Shown here: in pieces, positions 53,973 through 62,131 of the stretch | Layout of the letters: every line of letters begins with the position of its first letter | Position numbering within the stretch: the stretch's first letter is position 1 | Source: DATLED01 sp963750255 | GTDB lineage: Bacteria; Actinomycetota; Acidimicrobiia; Acidimicrobiales; CADCTF01 | Assembly (NCBI GenBank): GCA_963750255.1 | Contig: CAVVPZ010000009.1 | Location: forward strand, 248,001 to 312,000 | Direction of reading: 5' to 3' | DNA length: 64,000 nucleotides | Notes under the pieces: model-generated | Database searches by the model: none | Seen by the model: the letters and a program-made list of their open reading frames with translations, nothing else | Told to the model about the DNA's origin: nothing | Made by a program: the position numbers and the translations under genes

Positions 53973-54848
53973 GTGCTGGCTGTGCAACATCGCGACGACC
54001 ATGACCGTCCGGACGAGCGGCTCATCGAGGCCCGCGCCACCGTCGATCGATTGGCGGCCGGCTTGCCGACGGCGCTGCTTCGCACGCCGCCCGACGTCAT
54101 TCGCTCGATCGCTGAGCGGGCTGCCTGCGCCGAAGCCTCGGTGACGAGGTGGCAGGCGCGCGTTGGTGAGCAACCGGCCCTCGACGCCGACGCCGACGCC
54201 GCCGTGATGGCGGCGAGAGCCGACGTCGAGGCGGCCAGCGCCGAGCACGTCGCCGGCGCTCGGGCGCGGACCCGTCTGTTGATCAAGGGCAACGCCGTCG
54301 GCGTCGCCACCCTCGGCGGTGCGGTCGCCTTGGTTGGGGCCGGATGGTCGCCCATGGAGCTCCCAGTGGCAGCGGCCATTGCCGTCTCGCCCGTCGGACC
54401 GGTCGCTGCGAGTTGGTTGGCGGCCCGACGGGCGACGAGGTCGGCTCGCAGCGTGGCCGCCGCTCGGGCCCGCTGGGTGGCCGCGCTCGAGGCCACCGGC
54501 CTCGAGACCATGGGAGGGCTGGCGGCCCGACGTGTCGCGGTCCGGGCGTGGGAGCGTCGCAAACAAGAAGCGGCTGCGGTCGAGGAATCGAGCCGTCCCC
54601 ACGTTCGGTCGTGGTATCGCCTGGCCGGCCCCGGGAGTCCGCCGACCGAGGTCGAAGCCATCCTTGCCCGCGTCGACGAGTTGCGGGCTGCCCAGCGCAC
54701 GCTGTTCGGTCTGTTGTTGCACTCGCTCGTCGAGGACGGGGCGCTCGAGGTGTTGGAGCCGCCCGAAGGCGACGGACCACCGCCATTCCTCGCCGCACTG
54801 GATCGCATCCGCAACGGCGCCGGACTTCGACTCTTTCGGTCGAGCTGA
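53973..54848 (+). CDS. Hypothetical protein with paired membrane segments
   Basis: 291 residues from GTG 53973; the open frame extends to 53946 but a TACGCT box sits between, favouring the shorter form. N-terminal helical part (residues 1-90, Ala/Arg/Asp-rich, likely coiled coil). Two hydrophobic stretches (GVATLGGAVALVGAGW; LPVAAAIAVSPVGPVAASWLA) form a hairpin, then a long charged helix. The C-terminal part (RSWYRLAGPGSPPTEVEAILARVDELRAAQ) may be cytoplasmic. No recognised family. It follows ftsK by 47 bp and ends at a terminator. Confidence 0.6.
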   Translation: MLAVQHRDDHDRPDERLIEARATVDRLAAGLPTALLRTPPDVIRSIAERAACAEASVTRWQARVGEQPALDADADAAVMAARADVEAASAEHVAGARARTRLLIKGNAVGVATLGGAVALVGAGWSPMELPVAAAIAVSPVGPVAASWLAARRATRSARSVAAARARWVAALEATGLETMGGLAARRVAVRAWERRKQEAAAVEESSRPHVRSWYRLAGPGSPPTEVEAILARVDELRAAQRTLFGLLLHSLVEDGALEVLEPPEGDGPPPFLAALDRIRNGAGLRLFRSS

Positions 54849-54854
54849 CGCGGA

Positions 54855-54888
54855 ACAGGGGCGCCGGCTTCGTTGGCGGCACCCCTGT
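54855..54888. terminator. Terminator hairpin between convergent genes
   Basis: ACAGGGGCGCC and GGCACCCCTGT pair with one mismatch over a 12-nt loop, in the gap between the plus-strand gene ending at 54848 and the minus-strand gene ending at 54946. Confidence 0.65.
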
Positions 54889-54945
54889 CCCTCTGGTTGG
54901 TACAGCTGATGTGAATTGTCGGCTGCCGCGCCGACCGACTGAAGC

Positions 54946-55266
54946 TCAGGCGGCGATGCGGGGCCGTTGGTGGCGCACTTCGGGCTCTTCGCCCTCAGCC
55001 GTGCCGGTCCAATGGAAGGCGGCCCGCCAGATGCTGGTGGTGCCGGCCATCATGAGACCGGTCATCCAGACGCCCATGTCGGCCGACCGGAGTTCTACGC
55101 CGAAGCGAGCGAACACGGAGTAGTCGAGGGCGAAGGCGGCGAGCACACCGAGTGCGAGGGTGCTCAGCAGGTGGAAGGACGCCAGCCGGGGAACGAAATC
55201 CTCGAGCAGGTCGACCACCTTGAAGATGGCGAGTCCCATCAAGATGACGATGGCGAAGTCATACAT
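54946..55266 (-). CDS. Small membrane protein of unknown function
   Basis: 106 residues with two or three hydrophobic helices (YDFAIVILMGLAIFKVVDLLEDF; LLSTLALGVLAAFALDYSVFARFG; MGVWMTGLMMAGTTSIWRAAF) and a charged C-terminus. ATG at 55266 is preceded by AGGAGGAACC, one of the strongest ribosome sites in the window, so it is preferred to the longer frame from 55344. Expression as its own unit, divergent from thrB, is likely. No family recognised. Confidence 0.7.
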   Translation of the reverse strand: MYDFAIVILMGLAIFKVVDLLEDFVPRLASFHLLSTLALGVLAAFALDYSVFARFGVELRSADMGVWMTGLMMAGTTSIWRAAFHWTGTAEGEEPEVRHQRPRIAA

Positions 55267-55371
55267 GTTTGGTTCCTCCTGACGGGTGATCGTGGGGTCA
55301 CACCGTCGAAGGTTCTGACTCGTCCAGCGCGACGGAGGTGACACGTTTCTCGTCGCGGGCGCGGTCGTGGC

Positions 55372-55377
55372 TAGGTT
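55372..55377 (+). promoter_or_regulatory. -10 box of leaderless thrB promoter
   Basis: TAGGTT ends 6 nt before GTG 55384, in the gap between divergent genes; no ribosome site on this side. Confidence 0.55.
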
Positions 55378-55383
55378 GCCGCC

Positions 55384-56229
55384 GTGCGCGCCCGTGTCCC
55401 CGCTTCGTCGGCCAACCTCGGCCCAGGCTTCGACGCGTTGGCGCTCGCACTCGCGTTGTACGTCGAGGTCGAGGTCGAACCGGCCGACGAGTTGCGCATC
55501 ACTTCAACCGGGGAGGGATTCGACATCCCCGCCTCGCCGCGCCACCTTGCCGCGCAGGTCGTGCGCGAGGTCTGCGGACACGACCGATTCGCGATCACGA
55601 TCCACTCCGACATCCCGGTCGGTCGCGGACTGGGCTCGTCGGCGGCCCTGGCCGCGGCGGCCGCCGCCGCCGCTGGTGCCGAGGATCCCCTCGCCGTGGC
55701 TGCCGAGGTCGACGGTCATCCCGAGAACGCGGCGGCATCGGTGCTGGGCGGGCTCGTGACCGCGGCGACGATCGACGGCCGGCCACTGGCCTTCCGGCTC
55801 GATCTCGACGAGGCGCTCGCCTTCGTCGTGCTCGTGCCCGATCGCAGGCTCCCCACGAAAGAGGCGAGGCAGGCCCTGCCTGTGACCGTCCCGCATGCTG
55901 ATGCGTCCTTCAATCTCGGGCGCATGGGCCTTCTGCTCGCCGGACTCGCCGACCACCGGCGTCTGGTGCCCGAGGCCATGGAGGACCGGCTCCACCAACA
56001 ACAGCGGGCGCCGCTCTTCCCGGAGTCGACCGCACTGCTCGAGGGGCTCCTCGGCGCGGGCGCCGCATCAGTGGCGTGGTCGGGCGCGGGCCCGAGCCTG
56101 CTCGCGGTGTGCTCACCGGATTCGGTCGATGCCGTGCAGCATGCGGGCGAGCGACTGCTGGTCGAACACGGGGTCGACGGTCGGTGCATTCGCCTCGCTC
56201 CTGACCTCGAAGGCTTGGTGGTGGACTAG
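55384..56229 (+). CDS. thrB: Homoserine kinase
   Basis: GHMP kinase phosphorylating homoserine for threonine synthesis. 281 residues: VPASSANLGPGFDALALAL at the N-terminus, ATP loop PVGRGLGSSAALAAA (79-90), GHPENAAASVLGGLV, and the C-terminal WSGAGPSLLAVC motif. hom and thrC, its usual neighbours, are not in the window. queF follows 9 bp later. Confidence 0.93.
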   Translation: MRARVPASSANLGPGFDALALALALYVEVEVEPADELRITSTGEGFDIPASPRHLAAQVVREVCGHDRFAITIHSDIPVGRGLGSSAALAAAAAAAAGAEDPLAVAAEVDGHPENAAASVLGGLVTAATIDGRPLAFRLDLDEALAFVVLVPDRRLPTKEARQALPVTVPHADASFNLGRMGLLLAGLADHRRLVPEAMEDRLHQQQRAPLFPESTALLEGLLGAGAASVAWSGAGPSLLAVCSPDSVDAVQHAGERLLVEHGVDGRCIRLAPDLEGLVVD

Positions 56230-56238
56230 AACCTCGAC

Positions 56239-56601
56239 GTGCCCAGTTCGCCGTCGAAGGATCTCCAAGCCGTTCCCAACCCGCACCCCGGCCGGGACTA
56301 CGAGGTGGCATGCGAGACGCCCGAGTTCACCTGTGTCTGCCCGATGACCGGTCAGCCCGATTTCGCCACGGTGCGGATCACGTATGTGCCGGGCGGGTCG
56401 ATCGTGGAGCTGAAGTCGCTCAAGTTGTATCTCTGGAGCTACCGCGACGAGGGCGCGTTCCACGAAGACGTCACCAACCGAATCCTCGACGATCTTGTGG
56501 CGGCCATCACCCCGAGACGGATGACGGTGGTCACCGACTGGCTGGTCCGAGGTGGCATCCACACCGTCGTGACCGCGACCCACGAAGGAGCAACCGCATG
56601 A
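56239..56601 (+). CDS. queF: 7-cyano-7-deazaguanine reductase (short QueF)
   Basis: Reduces preQ0 to preQ1 with NADPH for queuosine in tRNA. 120 residues, the unimodular T-fold type. Catalytic Cys34 in TCVCPMTGQPDF with Asp41, the substrate and NADPH segment ELKSLKLYLWSYRDEGAFHE (Ser-Leu-Lys), and a final T-fold strand. The partner genes queC, queD, queE and tgt are absent from the window. Its stop overlaps the next ATG. Confidence 0.92.
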   Translation: MPSSPSKDLQAVPNPHPGRDYEVACETPEFTCVCPMTGQPDFATVRITYVPGGSIVELKSLKLYLWSYRDEGAFHEDVTNRILDDLVAAITPRRMTVVTDWLVRGGIHTVVTATHEGATA

Positions 56602-57554
56602 GTCCCGTCCTCGACGAACGACATGACTTTGCCCACCCGGTCGAAGGCGACATGGCGTGGAGCGAGAGCTACTACTTCAACGCCTATTGCCCTGACACCG
56701 ACGCCGGGTTCTTCACCCGCATGGGCATTCGGCCCAACGAGGGCACCATCGACGTCGGACTCTCGGTGTGGGTGCCCGGCGGAGGGCTTCGCGCCCTTCG
56801 CCACGTGCGCGAACAAACCGAGATGATCGACGACGATCTCGTGGTCGGACCCGTCACCTACGAGCGGATCGAGCCGCTCCGTCGTTGGCGCCTCACCGCC
56901 GCCACCGAGTCCGAAGCCGGCACCGTCGCGATGGACGTCACGTTCGACGCGCTCACCCCGGCCATCGGCGCAGACGGGCAGGGGCGGGAGGGGAGCGGAT
57001 CGTCGGCCGCCACTCGACAGGTGGTCGGCAAAGGTCACCTCGAGCAGGCCGGCCGCTGGTCGGGCTGGATCGAGGTCGACGGGCGTCGCTCCGTGCTCGG
57101 CCCCGACGCCCGAGGCAACCGCGACAAGTCGTGGGGTCCGCGTCGGTGGGGTGGGCCACGCATGTGGCGCTGGTTCTCGATCAACATCGGCGACGACGTG
57201 CACTTCGGCGGTATCCGCATCGGCACCGACGACGGCGACCTCCATCGCGGCTGGGTGTGGCGCGACGGCGAGGCGACATCGATCGCCGAGTGGGATGTCC
57301 GCACCGAGGTCGCCGACGACGGTGTCACGCAGCAGGTCACCGAAGTGCGGGCCACCGACAAGCGGGGTCGGGTGCACGAGCTGCGCGCCGATCTGTTGCG
57401 GGTCGATCCCGGCACCGCCGGCCTCCGACCCAACGGCACCATCGTCAACGAGGGTCTGGCTCGGTGGTCGTACGAGGGTCGCACCGGGTACGGGATCGCC
57501 GAGTACCTGCACCAACTCGACGGTGACGCGCGGCCAGTCGTTCCCATCGAGTGA
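56598..57554 (+). CDS. Lipocalin-like (CrtC/Svf1-type fold) protein of unknown function
   Basis: 318 residues, mainly beta. It contains WSESYYFNAYCPDTDAGFFTRMGIRPNEG, GRGNRDKSWGPRRWG-type segment (here DARGNRDKSWGPR), WFSINIGDDVHFGGIRIG and the ending LARWSYEGRTGYGIAEYLHQL. These segments recur in actinobacterial proteins related to hydroxyneurosporene dehydratase-type lipocalins, often near lipid or steroid genes. Enzymatic activity is unproven. It overlaps queF by 4 bp (ATGA). Confidence 0.68.
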   Translation: MSPVLDERHDFAHPVEGDMAWSESYYFNAYCPDTDAGFFTRMGIRPNEGTIDVGLSVWVPGGGLRALRHVREQTEMIDDDLVVGPVTYERIEPLRRWRLTAATESEAGTVAMDVTFDALTPAIGADGQGREGSGSSAATRQVVGKGHLEQAGRWSGWIEVDGRRSVLGPDARGNRDKSWGPRRWGGPRMWRWFSINIGDDVHFGGIRIGTDDGDLHRGWVWRDGEATSIAEWDVRTEVADDGVTQQVTEVRATDKRGRVHELRADLLRVDPGTAGLRPNGTIVNEGLARWSYEGRTGYGIAEYLHQLDGDARPVVPIE

Positions 57555-57559
57555 CCACC

Positions 57560-57565
57560 TAGTCT
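57560..57565 (+). promoter_or_regulatory. -10 box of leaderless promoter for the SMP-30 family gene
   Basis: TAGTCT ends 8 nt before ATG 57574, 5 bp after the previous stop codon. Confidence 0.5.
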
Positions 57566-57573
57566 CGGCGGCC

Positions 57574-58509
57574 ATGGACGAAGCACCGCTCACCGAACTG
57601 GCTGAAGGACTCAACTTTCCCGAAGGCCCAGTCGTGCTCCCCGACGGCGACCTGCTCGTGTGCGAACTCAAGAGCGCGACGGTCAGCCGGGTGCCGGCCG
57701 GGGGCGGCCAGCCGTCGGTGATCGCCCACTGTGGCGGCAGCCCCAACGGCGCTGCCCTCGGACCCGACGGCGCCGTCTACCTGTGCAACAGCGGCGGCTG
57801 GCGATTCACCGAGTTGGGGCCACTGGTGCTGCCCGGTGACCACCACGGAACGCAGGCCGCCGACTACATCGGAGGACGAATCCAGCGACTCGACGTGGCC
57901 ACCGGGGAGGTGCGAGATCTGTACACAGAGTGTGACGGCCACCCGCTTCGAGCACCCAACGACTTGGTGTTCGACCCCGAGGGCGGCTTCTGGTTCACCG
58001 ATCACGGCCACATGCGCGAGCGCGAGCGCGATCGGGGCGGGCTGTACTACGCCGCCGCCGACGGCTCGGCGATCAAGGAGGTCGTATTTCCGATCGATGC
58101 CCCGAACGGCGTCGGGCTGTCGCCCGACGGGGCGACGGTCTACGTGGCCGAAACCCACACCGGCCGCCTGTTCTCGTGGCCGCTCGCGGCCCCCGGACGG
58201 CTGGCCAATCCGTCGCCTCCCTTCGGCAACGGGGGCACCCTCGTGCACGGCGCGCCAGGCAACACGTTGTTCGATTCGTTGGCCGTCGACAGCCAGGGCA
58301 ACATCTGTATCGGCACGCTCGGCAACGGCGGCATCACGGTCGTGTCGCCCGATGGCCAGTCGGTGCGCCACGCCGCCCTTCCCGACCCGCTCGTGACCAA
58401 CATCTGCTTCGGTGGTCCCGACCGGCGAATCGCCTATGTGACCCTGTCCGCCACCGGCAAACTGGCGTCGTTCGAGTGGCCCCACCCGGGCTTGGCGCTC
58501 GCCTTCTGA
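57574..58509 (+). CDS. SMP-30/gluconolactonase family protein
   Basis: 311 residues forming a six-bladed beta-propeller. EGLNFPEGPVVLPDGDLLV carries the metal-binding Glu, followed by PNDLVFDPEGGFWFTDHG (Asn/Asp ligands), DAPNGVGLSPDGATVYVAET and FDSLAVDSQGNICIGTLG. These are calcium- or zinc-dependent lactonases of sugar lactones or related esters; the substrate is unknown. It is monocistronic in appearance with its own leaderless promoter. Confidence 0.87.
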   Translation: MDEAPLTELAEGLNFPEGPVVLPDGDLLVCELKSATVSRVPAGGGQPSVIAHCGGSPNGAALGPDGAVYLCNSGGWRFTELGPLVLPGDHHGTQAADYIGGRIQRLDVATGEVRDLYTECDGHPLRAPNDLVFDPEGGFWFTDHGHMRERERDRGGLYYAAADGSAIKEVVFPIDAPNGVGLSPDGATVYVAETHTGRLFSWPLAAPGRLANPSPPFGNGGTLVHGAPGNTLFDSLAVDSQGNICIGTLGNGGITVVSPDGQSVRHAALPDPLVTNICFGGPDRRIAYVTLSATGKLASFEWPHPGLALAF

Positions 58510-58557
58510 ACCGAGGGTCGGCGGATCGTCGCCGCCACTGCGCCAGAATGATCCGCG

Positions 58558-59052
58558 ATGCCGCTTTCCAACTACACGACCCGGCTCGCCATGATCTCCG
58601 ACGGGATCTTCCTCCGCTCGATGCTGTACGAAGCGGCTGCACCCATCGGGCGCGACCGGCCACCGGCCGACCAACTGCTGTCCAACCCGCAGGTGACGGC
58701 GTTCGTCGACGGTTGGGGTCGGCCGGGTGACCATGGCGTCATCGCCGAGGCTGAACTCGACCCGGTCGGCGCGGCGTGGTTCCGTGTTTTTCCCGACGAC
58801 GATCCCGACGGAGGGTTCGTCGGTGGCGAGACCCCCGAATTGCTGATCGCTCTGGTCCCCGAGCACCGCGGCAAGGGAGTCGGAGGCCTCCTGCTCTCCG
58901 CCTTGCTCGACCAGGCGCGCGAAGAGGACAAACCCTCGATCGGGCTCAACGTCCACCGGTCGAACCTGCCCGCCGTCTCCCTCTTTCGCCGCCATGGCTT
59001 CGAGGTGCAGCGTGAGCGCGAGGGCGTGCTCACGATGCAGGCCAAGCTCTGA
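58558..59052 (+). CDS. GNAT-family N-acetyltransferase
   Basis: 164 residues. Acetyl-CoA loop PEHRGKGVGGLLLSALLDQA (R-G-x-G-V/I-G type) and the C-terminal strand SIGLNVHRSNLPAVSLFRRHGFEV are typical. The acceptor is not evident. The ATG follows a CAGAAT box by 8 nt with no ribosome site. Its TGA overlaps the CTG of the next gene. Confidence 0.88.
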   Translation: MPLSNYTTRLAMISDGIFLRSMLYEAAAPIGRDRPPADQLLSNPQVTAFVDGWGRPGDHGVIAEAELDPVGAAWFRVFPDDDPDGGFVGGETPELLIALVPEHRGKGVGGLLLSALLDQAREEDKPSIGLNVHRSNLPAVSLFRRHGFEVQREREGVLTMQAKL

Positions 59053-60174
59053 ACCTCGACCAGACCTCGGCGGCCGTCGAGGACGGTCGACGGGCGGGAT
59101 GGCACTTCGGCGCGCAGCTGGCGGTTCGCGGCACGAGCGGGACGGCCATCGACGTGGCGTGGGGCGAGGCCCGATCCGGTGTGGCCATGACGGCGCGCTC
59201 GCTGGTGCCGTGGTTCTCCTGCACCAAGCCCGTCACCGCCATCGCCGTGCTGCAACTGGTCGAGCAGGGCCGGCTCGGCCTCGAGGATCGGGTGGCCGAC
59301 CACGTCCCCGAGTTCTCGGCGGGCGACAAGGGCGCGGTCACCATCGCTGACGTCATGACCCACACCGGCGGCTTCCGATCGCTGGTGCCGGCGGCCGATC
59401 CCTGGCGGATGGAGTGGGATGAGTTGGTGGCCGCCATCTGCGCCTCCCCACTCGAGCCCGGGTGGGAGCCGGGGCGTCGAGCGGGCTATCACGCCGTGAC
59501 CGGATTCCACATCCTCGGCGAGATCGTCCAGCGGGTGACGGGGCGGGCGTTCGCGGATGTGGTCAGCGAGGAGATCCTCGAGCCACTCGACATGCCCGAC
59601 TCGTGGATGCGTCTGACGTCGGAGCGGTACCGCTTCTACGGCGACCGGATGGCGGTGATGTACGACACCGAGCGCGACAGGGGGCGGCCGCCCGGTCAGG
59701 GGACTCGACTCCGAGCGCGGGTTTCGCCGTGCGTCCCCGTCCGGCGGGGGCGTCGGACCGATGGCCGACCTCGTCCACGTCTTCGAGATGCTCCTCGGGG
59801 GCGGCGTGCGCGACGGCCAGCGCGTCCTGGCCGCCGAGACCGTCGCGGCCATGACCGCCAGGCGCCGACGCGGCATGCGGGACGAGACCTTCGGCATGGT
59901 CATCGACTGGGGCCTCGGCCTGATGGTCAACTCCTGGTCGTACCTTCAGAGGCCCACGAGCTATGGGTACGGCAACTTCGCCGGACCTCGTGCCTTCGGA
60001 CACGGCGGTCAACAGTCGTCGTTGGCCTTCGCCGACCCCGATGCCGGTCTGGCCGTCGCGCTCGCCTTCAACGGGCGCCCGGGGGAGCCAGCCAATCATC
60101 GGCGCACCCAGTCCGTCGTCGACGCCCTCTATCGCGACCTCGGGCTGGCGGACGGCGCTGAGGGATCACCGTAA
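59049..60174 (+). CDS. Serine hydrolase of the beta-lactamase/esterase class C type, CTG start, frameshifted
   Basis: About 374 residues. Nucleophile motif SCTK (in VPWFSCTKPVTAIAVLQLVEQGRL), Tyr motif YHAVTGFHILGEIVQRVTG, and a C-terminal HGGQQSS corresponding to the KTG/HxG box. Members include esterases EstB and LipE-like proteins; substrate unknown. The first ATG, GTG or TTG in frame (59154) would remove about 35 conserved N-terminal residues (GWHFGAQLAVRG); CTG 59049 overlaps the GNAT stop as CTGA and is the likely start. An inserted base near 59695-59705 separates YDTERDRGRPPG from DSERGF and the C-terminal half (MADLVHVFEMLLGGG). Confidence 0.82.
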
Positions 60175-60251
60175 GTTCGCCCGCGTTCGAGCGTTCCTCC
60201 CTCGACCTCCACCAGTTGCAGCGGCGGAGCGGGTGGCTGGGGTGCGCCGGT

Positions 60252-60285
60252 GCGGGCGGCGTGGCGGTGACCCCACGCCACCCGC
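60252..60285 (+). terminator. Hairpin between the serine hydrolase gene and rimO
   Basis: GCGGGCGGCGTGG pairs with CCACGCCACCCGC (one mismatch) over an 8-nt loop, 78 bp after the stop codon. Confidence 0.55.
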
Positions 60286-60310
60286 CGATCCCGAGCCCAC
60301 GGGCTGCCCG

Positions 60311-60316
60311 TAGACT
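60311..60316 (+). promoter_or_regulatory. -10 box of leaderless rimO promoter
   Basis: TAGACT ends 6 nt before GTG 60323; no ribosome-binding sequence. It probably drives rimO-pgsA-cinA. Confidence 0.6.
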
Positions 60317-60322
60317 CGCCGG

Positions 60323-61564
60323 GTGGCTGCCACACGTACGTACTGGGTCGAGACGCTCGGCTGCCCCAAGAACCAGGTCGACTCCGACAAGTTGGTCGGG
60401 ACCCTCGAGGCCGACGGACTGCGAGTGGCCGACGGGCCCGACTCGGCCGATGTCGTCGTCGTCAACACCTGCGCCTTCATCGAGGCGGCCCGGCAGGAGT
60501 CGATCGACACCATCCTGGCCCTCGCCGACGGCCGGCGATCGGGCTCCGAGCTCATCGTCACCGGCTGCATGGCCGAGCGTTACGGCGACGAACTCGCGGC
60601 CGCAATTCCCGAGGCCGATCGCGTTGCCGGGTTCGGCGTGCCGGTCACGCTCAGCCGCAAGGCGGTGCCGTCGCTCGACCTCCTCAACCTGCCCCGACCT
60701 CGCTCGCCGCGACCGTGGGCCTACGTCAAGATCGCCGAGGGTTGCGACCGCTCCTGTGGGTTCTGCGCCATTCCCAGCTTCCGGGGCAAGCAACGGTCGC
60801 GGTCGGTGGCCGAGATCCTCACCGAGGTCGACGAACTCGAGGCCGAGGAGATCGTGCTGGTGGCCCAAGACCTCGCCTCCTACGGCAAGGACGTCGAGGG
60901 CATGGGCGCCGGCTCGATCGTTCCGCTGGTCAAGGCCGTGGCCGAGCGGGTGGCTCGCACGCGCTTGCTCTACCTCTATCCGTCCGACTTGTCTGACGAG
61001 CTGATCGACGTGATCGGCGGCGAGTCGGGCGTGCCCTACTACGACCTCTCGCTCCAGCACGTCTCCAAGCCGCTGCTCCGCCGCATGCGGCGCTGGGGCG
61101 ACGGCGCCCGGTTCCTGGCGCGCATCGGCGACATTCGAGGGCGCTATCCCGAGGCCGCGTTCCGCTCCAACTTCATCGTCGGCTACCCGGGCGAGACCGA
61201 GGCCGACCACGATCAGATGCTTGCGTTCGTCGAGGAGGCCCAACTCGACTGGGTCGGCTTCTTCTCCTATTCGCCCGAAGACGGCACCTACGCCCTCGGG
61301 CTCGACGGGACGGTCGACGACGGACTCGTCAAGGAGCGCCTCGTCGAGCTGACCGAACTGCAGGACAGGATCACCGCCGCCCGGCGCCGTGCCCTCGTCG
61401 GGACGACGATCGAGGTGCTCGTCGACGGGCCCGGCGTCGGCCGGTCCCACCGCGAGGCACCCGAGATCGACGGCATCGTCGAAATTCCTGACTCGCTGCC
61501 GGCGGGAACCTTCCAACAGGTGACGGTTCGGGGAGCGTTCGGCCCCGACCTCGACGCCGCCTAG
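60323..61564 (+). CDS. rimO: Ribosomal protein S12 methylthiotransferase RimO
   Basis: Radical-SAM enzyme adding a methylthio group to Asp of ribosomal protein S12. 413 residues. N-terminal cluster cysteines Cys14, Cys50 and Cys82, radical-SAM cluster Cys141-x3-Cys145-x2-Cys148 (CDRSCGFC), IPSFRGKQRSR, NFIVGYPGETEADH and FSYSPEDGTYA, then a C-terminal TRAM-like domain. The wording AIPSFRG and EDGT favours RimO over MiaB. Confidence 0.94.
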   Translation: MAATRTYWVETLGCPKNQVDSDKLVGTLEADGLRVADGPDSADVVVVNTCAFIEAARQESIDTILALADGRRSGSELIVTGCMAERYGDELAAAIPEADRVAGFGVPVTLSRKAVPSLDLLNLPRPRSPRPWAYVKIAEGCDRSCGFCAIPSFRGKQRSRSVAEILTEVDELEAEEIVLVAQDLASYGKDVEGMGAGSIVPLVKAVAERVARTRLLYLYPSDLSDELIDVIGGESGVPYYDLSLQHVSKPLLRRMRRWGDGARFLARIGDIRGRYPEAAFRSNFIVGYPGETEADHDQMLAFVEEAQLDWVGFFSYSPEDGTYALGLDGTVDDGLVKERLVELTELQDRITAARRRALVGTTIEVLVDGPGVGRSHREAPEIDGIVEIPDSLPAGTFQQVTVRGAFGPDLDAA

Positions 61565-61573
61565 CTCGGGGCC

Positions 61574-62131
61574 GTGTCCACCACCTCGTTCGGGCCCTCT
61601 GCCCTCCTCACGCCGGCCAACGCCATCACCATCGCTCGACTCGTGCTGACGCCGTTCTGGCTGGCCGTCGTCGTCGCCCAGGGGCCGTCATGGACGAGCT
61701 TCCTCATCGGGTTCGTGCTGGCCGCATCTGATGGGTTCGACGGCTACCTCGCCCGTCGACAGGGCACGACCCGCTCCGGCGCCTTCCTCGATCCGCTGGC
61801 CGACAAGTTCCTCGTCGTCGGAGGACTGGTCGCGCTGGTGCTCGCCGGCGCCTTCTGGTGGGTGCCGGTGGCCGTCATCACCGCACGAGAGGTCGCCATC
61901 AGCGGCTACCGGAGCTGGATGGGCCGGCGAGGCGTGTCGATCCCCGCCCGATACTGGGCCAAGGTCAAGACAGTCGTGCAAGAGGTGGCCATCGGGTTGG
62001 CGCTGTTGCCCCTCACGGCCGAGCTTCCCGTGATTGCCCCGTTCGCGCTGTGGGTCGGCGTCGTGTTGGCCGTCGTCACCGGAGCCCAGTACCTCCTCGA
62101 CGGACGAAAGGCGGCGCTCGGTGCGCGCTGA
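61574..62131 (+). CDS. pgsA: CDP-diacylglycerol-glycerol-3-phosphate 3-phosphatidyltransferase
   Basis: Makes phosphatidylglycerol phosphate from the product of CdsA. 185 residues, about five membrane helices. The CDP-alcohol phosphotransferase motif is complete: Asp53, Asp56-Gly57, Ala60-Arg61, Gly69, Asp73 and Asp77 (DGFDGYLARR then GAFLDPLADK). It starts 9 bp after rimO and its 3' end overlaps cinA by 11 bp. Related actinobacterial enzymes make phosphatidylinositol phosphate; the position before cinA favours PgsA. Confidence 0.9.
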   Translation: MSTTSFGPSALLTPANAITIARLVLTPFWLAVVVAQGPSWTSFLIGFVLAASDGFDGYLARRQGTTRSGAFLDPLADKFLVVGGLVALVLAGAFWWVPVAVITAREVAISGYRSWMGRRGVSIPARYWAKVKTVVQEVAIGLALLPLTAELPVIAPFALWVGVVLAVVTGAQYLLDGRKAALGAR

